Position numbers and translations under genes: made by a program | The notes under the pieces: generated by a model | Told to the model about the DNA's origin: nothing | What the model saw: the letters and a program-made list of their open reading frames with translations, nothing else | Databases searched by the model: none | Shown here: positions 23,301-34,890 of the stretch, piece after piece | Layout: each line of letters opens with the position of its first letter | How positions within the stretch are numbered: position 1 is the first letter of the stretch | NCBI GenBank assembly: GCA_911728435.2 | Contig: OU452202.1 | Location: forward strand, 24,531,135-24,595,134 | Length of the DNA: 64,000 nt | Direction of reading: 5' to 3' | Source of the DNA: Apoderus coryli | Taxonomy: Eukaryota > Arthropoda > Insecta > Coleoptera > Attelabidae

Positions 23301-23447
23301 GTCTATTTTGTTTTAGATTTTATATATTTAATTTATGACGAGTATGTACAACAAATATAACATAACGTAAGGCTATAGAATTTTGAGTTAAGGTGGAACT
23401 TTAGTTCACAAATACATCTAAATAGTATTTGTACAGCACAACAGTAT

Positions 23448-26400
23448 TTATGATTTTGTCTTTTCTGACAACACTACTGTTGGAGTTTGACTGGCATTCT
23501 CAAAATGTCCGTGGTGTTGATCCACATCGTCCCACCACTGTTTCTCACCAGATCCAAATATAATGTAGAAAATTGCTGAAGCAACATATATTGCCGATGC
23601 TATAAGGAATATTGTCCGCCACAAAGCTTTGTCCTCCTGAAAATTATAACAACGGTTGTAGTTGCTAGTAATTCTTATTTTGCCATATCTACGAGTGCCA
23701 GTATTATTTGTTATTGAGCCTAATAATTAAAACACGGTTACTTTTCATTGCTTTGTGTTTGCCAAAATATTTGCCTTTATGATTAATACACTTTTGGATA
23801 TGTTCCAACTATTTATCATGCCATTTTTGTCAATTTGCTTTAGACAACTCAACAAAAATAAACTTAGGCACGGCTCTCTATACTGAAATTTATATTTTTG
23901 TTAAGACTGACCAGAGACGTCGTTTAGGGCAATATAAATATTTGTTTTGTACTTTCTGGATACGTAGATGCTTGTTTTTTTCAAGAATTTAATAGGACAT
24001 TGTTAACTGTTATCCTATCCTCATACCCCTTTTAAAAATCCACTAGCGCTCTATACTCACGAATTTGAAGTTATTTTAGTTCCAGTTTCATATATTAAAT
24101 GATTTTTTAAATGTTTGTTTTTACTCTAGCTCCCGTTTCGAAACCTTGGTGGACGCCTTTTGGACACTGATTTTTTCTGCTGCGATCAAGCTATGTATAA
24201 CAACTACTTTCATATTAAAAAAATTGTCACCATTGCTACTTGACAACTTTTTTTTTTATAATTTGGGCTTTTTCAACTTTATAAGAGTGCTTTAATTTTA
24301 TCAATATATTCAAAGATTTTGGTTTCTATTTCAAATTAGTTGCGGTATATATTATGTGTACATCGCCGTCTTTTTTAAGCAAAGTTCTATTGACAAAAAA
24401 TATGATTTGGTTAGGCTTAATCAGCATCAATTCGACCGTATATTCGCCTGATTTATCACTTCAAGAAGCGGTTGAAGGCTTTCAAAGCCATGCTCCTTAG
24501 ATACAATCGTCAGAGTTGAAAAACATGATTTGAGACCTGTTTCGAACGTATGGAAAAGTGTATAAGCAGTAAAAACGAATATTTTGAAAACCAATACAAT
24601 AGTTTTTCCCGTAACTTATATTTTCGTCTCATTTTGTAAAAACATAAAAAGTAGCCTTCATATCTGCACTAACCTCATGATCCCCAACAACCACTTGCAC
24701 AATAAGTGGTGATATTATTGAAACAATATTTGAAAAACCATTTGATATTCCCATAAGAATGCCCGAAAATTTCGGTGATAAATCTACAGGATTTACTTGG
24801 AACCCACAGAATACACCAGCATTAAGACCAACGGCCAATATTAACAATACAATTGATATTGATATTTCATCTTTAGGAAGAAATCCTAGTGTTGTTAGTG
24901 CTATGGCTGGACTTATCACACCTGAAATAGGAAATAGAAAAGAAGTTTTTAATAAGTTTCGGAGCTTATTTTAAGTTTCATACCAATCGCATTCATGAGC
25001 TTCCGTGTTTTCTGTCTAGAAAGTATCTTATTGTTAATGAGATAATCTGATATCGGTCCAAATACATAACTCAATAAGAATAAAGCCAGATATGGAGCTG
25101 CTGATAACCAAGCATTCTAAAAGAAAATTTATTTTTAATTTGGTTGAAATAATAATAACAATAAAGACTTTATTTTAAATGGGCGAAGTCTTAAGGCCAT
25201 TCTAAATCATCTAAATATTTTAAATAGACTAATGAGCAGCTTCACAGTGCGGGTAAACCCGGTAGTTTATTTATGGAAGTAAAGATCAACTGTATAGGTA
25301 CTTTTAACAACATAATACCTTGCTCATTTCTAGACCCATAACCTTACTGATGTAATTTGGAATTTCTGTCAACAACGTGGCATATCCCCAGTTTTGGCCG
25401 GTGTTTGCCACTACGATAGCCCAAACAGGAACCGAAGTAAATATCGCCTTCCATGGAGTTTTGTGAACCTTTAAAATATAATACTTTAATGCAACTTGAA
25501 TAACATACAAAGTCCATTATTACAACTCGAAAATAAAAAACAAGCATGACAAGCACAATTTCAACATTACAAAATCACAAGCACTAAGCAACACTAGTAA
25601 ACGTAATCGGAAAGAAGAGGCAACATAATGGGGAAAGCTACGTAAGCCCAAACCAATACTATATATGTATATCACTACTAATCGCAAAGGAGTTGGGAAA
25701 ATTTATTATGGAAAGCCGCTTCCTCGGAACGCCCGCATCAAGTGCCCCAGGAACATGCCTCTTGAAATACGTGAGTCGCTCTAGGAGGAACATGAAGCCC
25801 AAAGTGTGAGAGCAAGATAGATGAATAAATTATATTATCAATGATTTTGTAATAGATGGTAAGGTTTCTCATGCTCCTACGCGCTCACAATGTCGCCAAG
25901 CCCATCTCCTCGATCAGTGCATCATAATTGAAGACATGATCAACAGGTGGTGGCGATGGAGCTTAAAATGTCTAAATTTCAGGACACTGTGCTGATTCCT
26001 CTCGATATGAGCCACATGACAGGCAGAGAAGGGACTCCAAACTGTACATGCGTGATTCACACTGCTAAAGTCTGCGGAGAAACGCCTGATCGAGATTATT
26101 CAGGGAAGGATATTTAATAGCTTTAGAATAAAGATCAGGAAAAAAAATAAAATGCAGAAGTTCAGTTTTGTTGTAAAATTCCCAGTTTCCAAATTTACTA
26201 CCATTCTTCCAATTTGTTCCTGTTTGTTGTGGAGATTTACTTACCGTAGAGTCTTCTGTGCCCAGAGATACTTCAATATACATTTGTTCCTGAGTTGATA
26301 TTGCAGAGCATTGAGAAGGTCGATTTGAACCAAGAAATGCCCATACGATACACCAAGCAATTCCCAGTCCACCAAATACGTAGAATGAAACTGGCCAGCC

Positions 26401-29400
26401 AGCCCACGAGGCAGCTATCATCCCAGTTACTGGTGTCGCAATTATTGTACCAAAAGCAACTCCTAAAAATTCACTTTCAAATTTTCCTCATTTGGGGAAA
26501 TTGTACGATTTTACCTGAAAATACAAAGTTTCCTAGTCGAGACCTTTCTGGTGTAGGCACCCATTGTCCGAGAATTGTATGCACCGATGGAAAAAAGAAT
26601 CCTTGAGATAAACCTTGTACAATTCGACACCCCATAACACCTACAGAGCCAAATTGGTCCGCTACCAATGGTATTAACATACATGCTCCTGAGTTAATGG
26701 TCATAGCAACAACTAAAATCCACTTTGTTCCATACCGTTTCATAACTTCGCCAGCTCCTACCTGAAGGCATACGTAGCCCCAAAAGAATGAAGACAATAC
26801 TGTGCTTTTGTCTTTCCAGTTGTAGGTCTAGAATAAATTATAAACTTTGAGTTAGGGTCTGAGCTATAGGTAATTTCGAACACGTATAGCTAGAATATTC
26901 TAGATATGATTGAGCTATTCTCACAACATGTGTGTTTGATTTGGTTTAAACATATATAAATGATTCCTCCAGGCAAGGAAACTTTTCCATATGCTTGATA
27001 ACGGCCTTCTCATTAAGTTCACTGTCATAAGTTTTGAAAATAAAGACGTTTATTATTATAAGAATAAGATGCAACTTCTATATTACGCTAAATTATTACA
27101 TTAGATATTTTTCTAATTTTGCTATTGATCAGTGTTTTGTCTGTCACGTCCAAAATCTTAGAGAAGCATGTATACGAGGGTTGCCTTTTATATTTCGGGA
27201 TTCGGCAACCCTGGTGTTGAAATCTGGCAACTGACAGCTCTATCGTAAAGTTGGATATTTTTGAGGTTATACGTACTCAGAACGTTTTGACATACGAGCG
27301 CTATTGGTGTTGTTTACGGTAACTTAAAAGATTCATCTCGGCCCAAAAATGGAATTAAATCGTGAACATTTTCGTGCGAACATCTTGTTTGCAAAGACCA
27401 AAATCGTGGATTGGTGAACGATAATTCGGCTCGGCCGGCCAGACGCGTGCAAGTAGCTACATGTAGAATGACACGCCGGTCTCCGACGCCCGACTTTTAC
27501 GCAACCTCCTGCGTTCAACACGCGGGCACGCCAACGAACGCGTCCACACGCGACCGCAAAGTTGCCCGTATAGTATGCCCCATTTAGACTCTGTGGTTCT
27601 GTGCAACACGTGTGTCGCTCGCCGGCAAACGGTCGCAGCTCTGTTCGATTCAGCCACCTCTCATAAATTATTGCTCATTTCTTTTTGTAAAAATTGAAAA
27701 ATAAAGACTCTTTATTATGATTATGTACACCCTGTACAAATACTTTACAAAATTTTGACTACGAGCACATGGCCTATCAAAACAAAAGCATTTAAAACAA
27801 CTAACGTCAGAAACTGTATAATATCGAAGGCCAAATAATTAAAAGATAAGTAATTATCACAACATAATTGTATCGAAAATGGTTAATTGATTGATAACTC
27901 TTAACTTAAAATATTTGGAGAAAACGGCATAATATACAGGTGAAACTCTTGTAAAAATTTCGAGTTTAAATTTGATCTTCTGGGGTCCTTTCAGTTGAAG
28001 TTCCGACAAAATGGTATTAAGAAAAGTTACTCAGAATGAAAAAGTGAGTAACTATACAAAATTTCAAATCCTACTTAAATTTTTTGCTTTTTTCTCCTCG
28101 GCAAGACATAATAAAATTGAAAGGTTTTAAGAAATACAGGAACATGCAGCTCAGTCTGTTTAATGCGCATTTTAAAATCAATTCCTCAACGGAAAGGTGG
28201 CCTTAACATTATTCAGTTGCAACATTTTTTTTCTCACATTATGCAACCTCAAAATCATACAAATTTAATGTTGTACTTTCTAAAAGAAAATAGTTGCTCC
28301 GACTTTCAGGGCAATATACTCTTCGCTAAGATTTCGTTGTTAGAAAATACCGCGGCAAAGAATACTTCGACGAAAAAAGGATCACATAATTAGTATGCTG
28401 CCTATAACAATATTTGTATATTTCATTAGAATATCTTTTTTGATGTATTTTGTTTAAGACATTTAGTGTTTTGTAATTTTTAATTCCCATAATAAACAAA
28501 TTTTTGTAATACCAGAAGTTTTATTCATTTTCTTTATTTTTAATTTAATAAATATGTCTAAAATAAGCACATAATTTAAGTGCTATATTTGACAATATCC
28601 ACGTTTAGCAGGAACCTTGATCCATCTTCTTTTTGAAAACCTGAATAATTCAAAAACTGCTTAAAATATTGAGATTTTTTTAAACTTGCTTTCAATAATA
28701 TATTATACAAATAAAATAAATAATACGTTTTTGTCCTTAAATTATTCCTAATTTATTTAATAAAAATATCATAAAAACATTGGAAGCAGTTTTTCTTCCA
28801 TTTTAGAAATTATTTAATTAAAACGCTTGGTTTGAAGCTTTTGAATTGGAAGAGACACTTAGATATTTATAAAGATGAGCACTTTGTTTGGTTTTTGTTA
28901 CGTACTCCAAGCCAAGTCACTGTGATGGCTTAATATCCAATTAGAATTTCAGATTAGCTTTGGTTTGCAGTCTTCTATAAATCACAGAGTGAACAAATTT
29001 TCTTGAGCACTTTGCAAATCATTTACACCTGAATCTCGACTGATGTATAGATGTTGTCATTGTAAAATAAGATTTTGTATTGCCACTCGTTGCAATAGCT
29101 CTGTGTAGTACTGACTATAGTGGAGCTTTTTCCACTCTTCGAATGCTCTTAGATCAAGGATCATTAAAACAAAGCGACAAAATGACAAATAGCTTACCGG
29201 TATGTTAGGATTGTCGGTGGTATTACTATTTGTCATAGCTACAATACCAACAGAAAGATTTACCCGCATAGAATAACCAACAGCCAATAACAAAAACATC
29301 ATTACAGTTTGAATATGTCGATAGCCAAATCGAGGTGCTGAAAAAAAAAATCGGTAGTAGTCAAATAAAGGTAATAACTCTAGACGAGCTTCAATGAATG

Positions 29401-30623
29401 AGTCGTATAAGTAGAAATGGTAACATAAAGTAAGAAATACAGTATAATTGGTTTGCAATCTCGTGGACCTCGATCAAATTCTGTAACGATTCTGCAAAAC
29501 TTCGATGCTGAGCACATAACTTGATTAAGGCGTTAAACAGCTCGCATGTTTCTTCGGCTGTACAGTTCCATTAGGACAATGATATTATGAAGGGCTATTT
29601 GCATGCCAAACGACATGCGGAAACAGGGTCATTAAGGATAGTTTCTTAGGGCTTGAATGATAGCGTTCTATAGTCCTATACTGAGCAAAGGCATCAAAAA
29701 ATTGAAAATTTTTCATTGCCTGAAGGGTTGTGAAATTTAGACAGGACAATGATATTATGAAGGGCTATTTTCATGCCAAACGACATGCGGAAACAGGGTT
29801 ATTAAGGATAGTTTCTTAGGGCTTGAATGATAGCGTTCTATAGGCCGCTACCGAGCAAAAGCATCAAAAAATTGAAATTTTTTCCTTGCCTGAAAGGTTG
29901 TGAAATTTAGACAGGACAATGATATTATGAAGGGCTATTTTCATGCCAAACGACATGCGGAAACAGGGTCATTAAGGATAGTTTCTTAGGGCTTGAATGA
30001 TAGCGTTCTATAGTCCTATACTGAGCAAAGGCATCAAAAAATTTAAAATTTTTCATTGCCTGAAGGGTTGTGAAATTTAGACAGGACAATGATATTATGA
30101 AGGGCTATTTGCATGCCAAACGACATTCGGAAACAGGGTCATTAAGGATAGTTTCTTAGGGCTTGAATGATAGCGTTCTATAGGCCGCTACCGAGCAAAA
30201 GCATCAAAAAATTTAAATTTTTTCCTTGCCTGAAGGGTTGTGAAATTTAGACAGGACAATGATATTATGAAGGGCTATTTGCATGCCAAACGACATGCAA
30301 AGGCAGGGTCTTAAGGATGTTGAGTCCTTCAGAATGCATGTTTTGCTGATACCTCAATCAGAGTGGCAAAAGTGCTTCGACTATTGGTTCAAACGCATGC
30401 AAAAGTATATAGATCTTCATGGGGAATATTTTGAAAAAACATAAAGTGATTTTCGATGATTAATATTTGTTTTTGTTCTCTAATCCCGAAATATAAAAGG
30501 CAACCCTCGTATATACTGTATATTACAAATATTCAATACTTTTAGGTTTTGAACAATTAAAAGACACTTACCCTGTGCAGCCAGCTGGTCGATATTGATT
30601 TCTGCTACCGATTTCTTACCCAT
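23448..30623 (-). CDS. SLC17-type MFS transporter, gene B (8 exons)
   Basis: Putative phosphate/anion cotransporter, about 12 membrane helices. Exons in transcript order: 30572-30623, 29198-29337, 26515-26827, 26245-26462, 25319-25468, 24984-25116, 24674-24921, 23448-23636. They sum to 1443 nt (480 aa), with GT/AG at every junction. It starts MGKKSVAEINIDQLAAQ. Exon 2 encodes YSMRVNLSVGIVAMTN, the SLC17 signature of helix 1 and loop, with an NTT glycosylation sequon. Later come FFWGYVCLQVGAG, ERSRLGNF, WAGWPVSFY, NWGYATLLTEIP, DLSPKFSGILMG and the terminal FGSGEKQWW. This is the cleanest gene in the window. Its introns carry LINE pieces, a 170-bp satellite and mariner ends that bracket exon 2. 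It shares the 133/248-nt exon split with gene A, unlike C and D. Specific substrate cannot be told. Confidence 0.93.
25145..25260 (-). mobile_element. LINE 3' tail fragment
   Basis: Minus strand ends AATAAAGTCTTTATTG followed by TTATTATTATT, a short LINE-type 3' end with no coding part left. It lies in an intron of gene B. Confidence 0.4.
25640..26110 (-). pseudogene. LINE reverse-transcriptase C-terminal fragment
   Basis: The minus strand reads RRFSADFSSVNHACTVWSPF, then HIERNQHSVLKFRHFK, and after a frame change an IIDALIEEMGL-LS-ARR-type segment and YYKIID, the typical C-terminal region after the RT palm in Jockey-like elements. It is degenerate and lies in the intron between the 218-nt and 150-nt exons of gene B. 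Confidence 0.55.
27171..27410 (+). mobile_element. mariner 5' end (TIR plus transposase start)
   Basis: Begins with TA and a terminal repeat at 27173-27202 (TACGAGGGTTGCCTTTTATA...). A mariner 5' UTR follows, and an ATG at 27349 gives MELNREHFRA, the usual start of a mariner transposase. Similarity is lost soon after. The repeat matches 30482-30511 in inverted orientation at all 30 positions. It lies in the intron upstream of the 313-nt exon of gene B. Confidence 0.75.
27411..27660. other. GC- and CpG-rich island
   Basis: A sharp change from AT-rich DNA to sequence dense in CG dinucleotides (CGGCCGGCCAGACGCGTGC, CACGCGGGCACGCC). It begins where recognisable mariner sequence ends. Both strands have short open frames but no recognised domain. 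It may be a piece of a GC-rich exon, an unmethylated element or another repeat. Confidence 0.5.
27661..29190. other. Intron of gene B, unassigned repeat-like DNA
   Basis: Contains TACACCCTGTACA at about 27725, a transposon-end-like motif seen repeatedly in the window, and an AATAAAGACTCTTTATTATG tail-like stretch just before it. No coding segment was identified. Confidence 0.4.
29575..30315. repeat. 170-bp satellite, 4.4 units
   Basis: Units start (GACAATGATATTATGAAGGG) at 29575, 29745, 29915, 30085 and 30255, an exact 170-bp period, with the fifth unit cut off after about 60 bp. Units 1 and 3 share tagtcctatactgagcaaagg, while units 2 and 4 share taggccgctaccgagcaaaag, so the array is built of 340-bp dimers. 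It lies in intron 1 of gene B, directly against the mariner 3' end. Confidence 0.96.
30318..30513 (+). mobile_element. mariner 3' end (transposase C-terminus plus TIR)
   Basis: The plus strand reads IPQSEWQKCFDYWFKRMQKY and IDLHGEYFEKT then stop, the classic mariner C-terminus. A terminal repeat follows at 30482-30511, a perfect inverted match of the one at 27173-27202, then TA. Only the last third of the transposase end is kept. Confidence 0.8.
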
Positions 30624-32030
30624 CGTCTTGATATAATATATTTGTTAGTTCAATTAAAAAATCCTGTTCAATTTCTCGCAAAAGGAAAATTGCACGTTAT
30701 AATCTATTTTTGTTTACTTTTTTAGCTTAACTAATCAAACTCATTATCATTAAACTAGTCGTGTTCTAATTAGATAATAAATTCGAAAATAGCTTGGAAA
30801 TTGTAGTGATGAACAAAACTTCTAATTACATAGTCAAAATGTGCTAACTATACTCGAACTACTGTTTGCAGAATGGTTTTTGAGCTGTTTTTTCTGCCAT
30901 ATTAGAAAAAACAATTAAATATGATTTTGAAAAATCCTGATAAGACAAATAATTCTGCATGTTCCATTAAATATACAGGGTGAGTCTAGGAAGATGCGTC
31001 GGTGTACTGTCTAATTAGTTTTTTTTTTAAATGAAGGACCTTATCAAGCAGATGTTGTTAATTATTTTAATAAACAAAACACAGTTAAATTCACATTAAA
31101 TTTAGGTTTTTCGTTGTCTAAAAGCAAACAAAAATAATCGAATGCTGTTTTCTTTAAGTATAACACCCGAGTTCCTGGTTAATTTTCATTCGCGAATGGT
31201 AGTCGGTGGAGAAGTTGCCGAATATATGACTACAAAGTGTAGATACACAAATTATTTTTAGAGAACATTTTTACAACAACAATTTTAATTTTTATTGTTA
31301 TAAATCGTACAATTGAAATAATTCAATATTTAAGGTTCTTGTATTCGATTGCTGCTTCGATTTCTGCAGCTGTTCATAATATATAAAGTTCCTTTGCGAC
31401 CCCTTGTAGCTTCACGTTCGATTCAATAGAATTTCGCACTGGCTGTTGATATTATTATTAAGCACAATAGAAACTTAAATCTGTAATGTGGTGCGGTGAT
31501 CTGCAAGCTTGTTCGTTAATTTTCAGTATTCTTTAGATAATCTAGAGAGAGGTTCGACAGTATAAAATAAGAAATATTCGTTCGCCATTTAAAACAAAGA
31601 AACTTCGATATATCGAGTTGGATTTTTGTATGGACACATGTTACCATCAATGTTATATTTGCTGATAAGCTACTGCGTTGATAAATGGTAAAATTATCAA
31701 AGCACTTGAGATTCTCAAGCTCTCAATGAAATATCACAATGATATTAAAAGTATTGTTTTTTTGTTATAAATTATATTATGATATGCAGATCAAACAACC
31801 TAGATTTGTTATTATCAGCTGAGTATCATGAATACGTAAGTCAGAAATGGAGAGAGACTTTGAATTTTTCTATGATTAACTATACGAGCGGCCACTCATG
31901 CTCTCATAAACGCAACAGTACAAAAAATGCTTGAAGGTTATAATAATTTTTTTTATGTTACAACAATCATTATGACACAAAATCGAAGAATTTTATATGC
32001 CACCGGCTAAAAGTTTTTCAATGCGCCATT
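30624..32030. other. Upstream flank of gene B
   Basis: Promoter-proximal DNA of gene B would lie at the left of this stretch, but no element can be named. At about 30973 the sequence TATACAGGGTGAGTC resembles a transposon terminus and may be the left end of the remnant at 32040-32400. Confidence 0.4.
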
Positions 32031-32039
32031 GTTTCCGAA

Positions 32040-32400
32040 AGCAGTATCCTTTAATGTCCTTAATATCTTTCATACGGAGCACAATCAACATGAATTCAGT
32101 AGTGAGTAACATTCGTATCAAAATCTATAGAGTGAAAATTTTTATATTGGCCCTTATGTACTTCCACAGCGACTGAATTCTGAAAACTACTTTTGGAGAC
32201 TGTGAATCCTAATATGTACGATGACAATATGTGGAGACGAGCCTAGTTCCAACTTGATGAATGTGCATTTTGGCATGAATTCGTTCGCGATTGACTGAAT
32301 ACAAATTTGACGATGATGGATTGGTCGTAATGGCCAGTACGTTCTCCAGATTTGACTCCAAGGGATATCACACAGTAGCACGTCAGGATTAATTTCATGG
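32040..32400 (+). pseudogene. mariner-like DDE transposase remnant
   Basis: The plus strand, with several frame breaks, gives a IGPYVLPQRLNSENY-like segment, then FQLDECAFW (second-Asp block), DWLNT-like, WIGRNGP-like and WPVRSPDLTP (third-Asp block). Same superfamily as 15688-16761 but a different, long-dead copy. Confidence 0.65.
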
Positions 32401-32765
32401 AATTGTTTACGCTTAGTAAACAATTCCATGCAAACACGCTTTTTCTACAGCTATTACATTAGCATTGTTATTGTTTTTTTTATTTTTGTTATCACCTCAT
32501 ACTCATTGCATTCAAGTTATTTGATTATATTGTATGCAAAATCTTATCATTAACGGTCACTGACAGTACCTGCGAGAATTTCGATTATCACGAAAACAGA
32601 TCATGATTTTCTCAAAAAAAATAAAATATCGATGATTTTTTTTTTATTTCTATAAGCTTTTACAAATATTATTATTTTCACATATTTTTAACTGCTTATA
32701 TTTTGTTATGTTAAGTAAACAAATATTTTTAGGCAGGCATAGCAGTGTAGTACAACTACATAATA

Positions 32766-33477
32766 TACGATATGAAGCAAAACTGGAAAATATTTCTCGA
32801 GTTTTGTGCGACCAGAGAATACGAACTGAATGCTGAAACGAGTTTGCATAATTTGGCTAATATATTGAAAGATTATGCGGTAAATATGAGAAAAGCTGAC
32901 GGAACTGAATATAAAGAAGCAAAATAATGATGGAACGCCAACCAACAGAATTGAATACAATCCAGTATTCAGTAAAACATGCCAAGGAGGATCGAAAAGT
33001 TGTACAAATAGTAAGTGGCTTGTTCCAAATATTGCAAACGAAAGTGCATGCCCTGTTCGGTTATTCCATGAATTATTGTCCAAAAGGGGGAAAAATATTA
33101 CTTCCAGTCGCCTATTCTTGAGACCAAATCGTTTCTGTAAATCCGAAAGTGACAGAAGAACACAATTAATACGTGGACCAAATCATCCGCGCACTAAGTT
33201 TAAAAAGATATCCAATCATTGGAACAGATCAACTGCAGTTAGCCATTTGGCAAATAAAGGTATTCCTGAACAGCAATTAATAAAATTAACAGGACATAGC
33301 AGCTCTAATTCAATTAAACCGTACTTGAATATTAACCAAGAACGCCATGGTGAAATAATCAACACCATGCGAGCAATTTCTTCAACAGTGGAAATTAACA
33401 ATCCGTCAACTTCAGCAAACTCTTCTTCCAATTTAACATTTACCAATTGTACTTTTCACAACTGTAGTTTTAAATAA
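32766..33477 (+). pseudogene. Crypton-like tyrosine recombinase, deleted copy 1
   Basis: Starts MKQNWKIFLEFCATREYELN and continues to GTEYKEA, the N-terminal helical domain. After an internal deletion it resumes at PTNRIEYNPVFSKTCQGGSK and runs to RLFHELLSKRGKN. A second small deletion precedes KKISNHWNRSTAVSHLANKG, PEQQLIKLTGHSSSNSIKPY and a stop after CSFK. The NH-x-x-R and GHSS...Y blocks correspond to the catalytic C-terminal part of DUF3504/Crypton-type tyrosine recombinases. Compared with copy 2 it lacks roughly 90 residues after KEA. It retains the true C-terminus that copy 2 lacks. Relationship to Crypton is from motif memory; a profile search would settle it. Confidence 0.7.
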
Positions 33478-33599
33478 AAATGAATAATATTTGTTTGATT
33501 AAAACTAATACATTTTGTATTGAAAATTATTAAACGTTAGATTGACAATCAAATTTTTGATATCTACAAAGTAAAAAATTATCTTATCGAATACTCCTC

Positions 33600-34390
33600 G
33601 GGCCTTGATAAATACTCAAAATTTTGTCATAGAGAATCCTACAAGCGAGTTGCTCAAGGATAATAGCCAAAATTATCTCGGTATTATCAAGACCCTAGGA
33701 GTATTACTACTGAAAATTTCGTCTGGGCGCGCTTTAGATGTAATCTATCAGAACATCTTGACAAGTCGGGGCAGAAAGGAATTTATTATTTGGCAGTATT
33801 TTATAAAAAAGGAAGTTCACGACAAACTAGGTTGTACAGCAGCAAAGATTAAGTGTAGATTAATCTTTGACAGCAGTATGCAAAAAGTGTGGTAAAGAAT
33901 TGTAAGGTCTACTGGACACACTAAAGAGTCATTGGGAAACCTGCAAAAGTAAAACTAATGATATCAGCACCAGCAGTGGTCTTGATCTGGAAACTCTTCA
34001 TGGTGATTGTCACTCACAGCCTGGAACTAGCCAGAATGAAATTATCCAGTTGGCAAAGAAACAGAGAAGCGAGAACTGTGAAAATAGTGGAAGTAGCGGT
34101 CGTTTGGAGTCTTTCGTTGTGCGAACTGGATAAGATAAGAAGAAAGAATTGGACAGACAAATAACCAAAGCCGTTTACGCAAGAAATTGCATTTTTAGAG
34201 CTATAGAAAATAAGGAGTGATTGAAGAAATGATTTTGATTTGATGGCTGAAGATTTTCTACAGATGCTAAAACCAATTTCTATAGAACTAGATGAAATAC
34301 AACAAAAAGGTGCATTTTTATCTCAAGCAGTTTACATAAATATGGAAAAAGTTACTGGCTATTTTTGAAGAAGAAGCTTATGTCAATATC
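33600..34390 (+). pseudogene. hAT transposase N-terminal (BED zinc finger) remnant
   Basis: Reading with frame changes: SRGRKEFIIWQYFIKKEVHD, then a broken Cys/His BED finger ending GHTKESLGN, then IIQLAKKQRSENCENSGSSG, RLESFVVRTG and KKELDRQITKAVYARNCIFR, as in BED-type hAT transposases. A further open piece (FDLMAEDFLQMLKPISIELD) follows. Stops and frameshifts are present throughout. Confidence 0.6.
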
Positions 34391-34654
34391 AATCATTTTC
34401 GAAGAGATATGTTAAAGCTCTAACCCTAATATTTTGCAGAACCAGGATTCTTTGAAAAAGTAACGTTATTGGATTTTCATTAAAGTCAGTGGCGTAAAGG
34501 ACTTTATTAGAAAAGTGTGATAACACCCCCATATTGCAGTTCCTGTACTGTATTTAAATCTGAAAGAATCCTTAATTCATTCATATACTGTGTGCCAAAT
34601 TAAAACTTTTTCTAAGTAGCTCTCTTAGCAATATTCAATATAAATTATAAACTG

Positions 34655-34745
34655 AGTTTGTGTCCGCAAATATAAATGAAAAATAATTTTGTTGCATAGC
34701 GGACAAAATGACTGGTTTTACCTACGCAGGGAATTATTTTTCATA
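34655..34745 (+). repeat. Fragment of the palindromic repeat family
   Basis: GTCCGCAAATATAAATG, then GCATAGCGGACAAAATG and GGTTTTACCTACGCAGGGAA match the arm and outer flank of the element at 14936-17440 with several mismatches. It is a solitary arm of that family. Confidence 0.7.
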
Positions 34746-34890
34746 TTCAATATAATACTTATTTATTTATTTTTCAAAATTTCAACGTCCTGTCTCTCGA
34801 AGCGTTCTCGGTCAAGTGTATTGAGAAACTGCCATAATTTAGCCAAATATTTTCATTATATCTTTGAATTTAACGTTATATACACATATA

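Noticed and set aside
27411..27660. Bacterial contamination
   Set aside because: Only about 240 bp within continuous insect intron sequence, with no bacterial gene recognised; composition alone is not enough.
29575..30315. Regularly spaced repeats as a CRISPR array
   Set aside because: The whole 170-bp unit is repeated, with no unique spacers, inside an intron of an insect gene.
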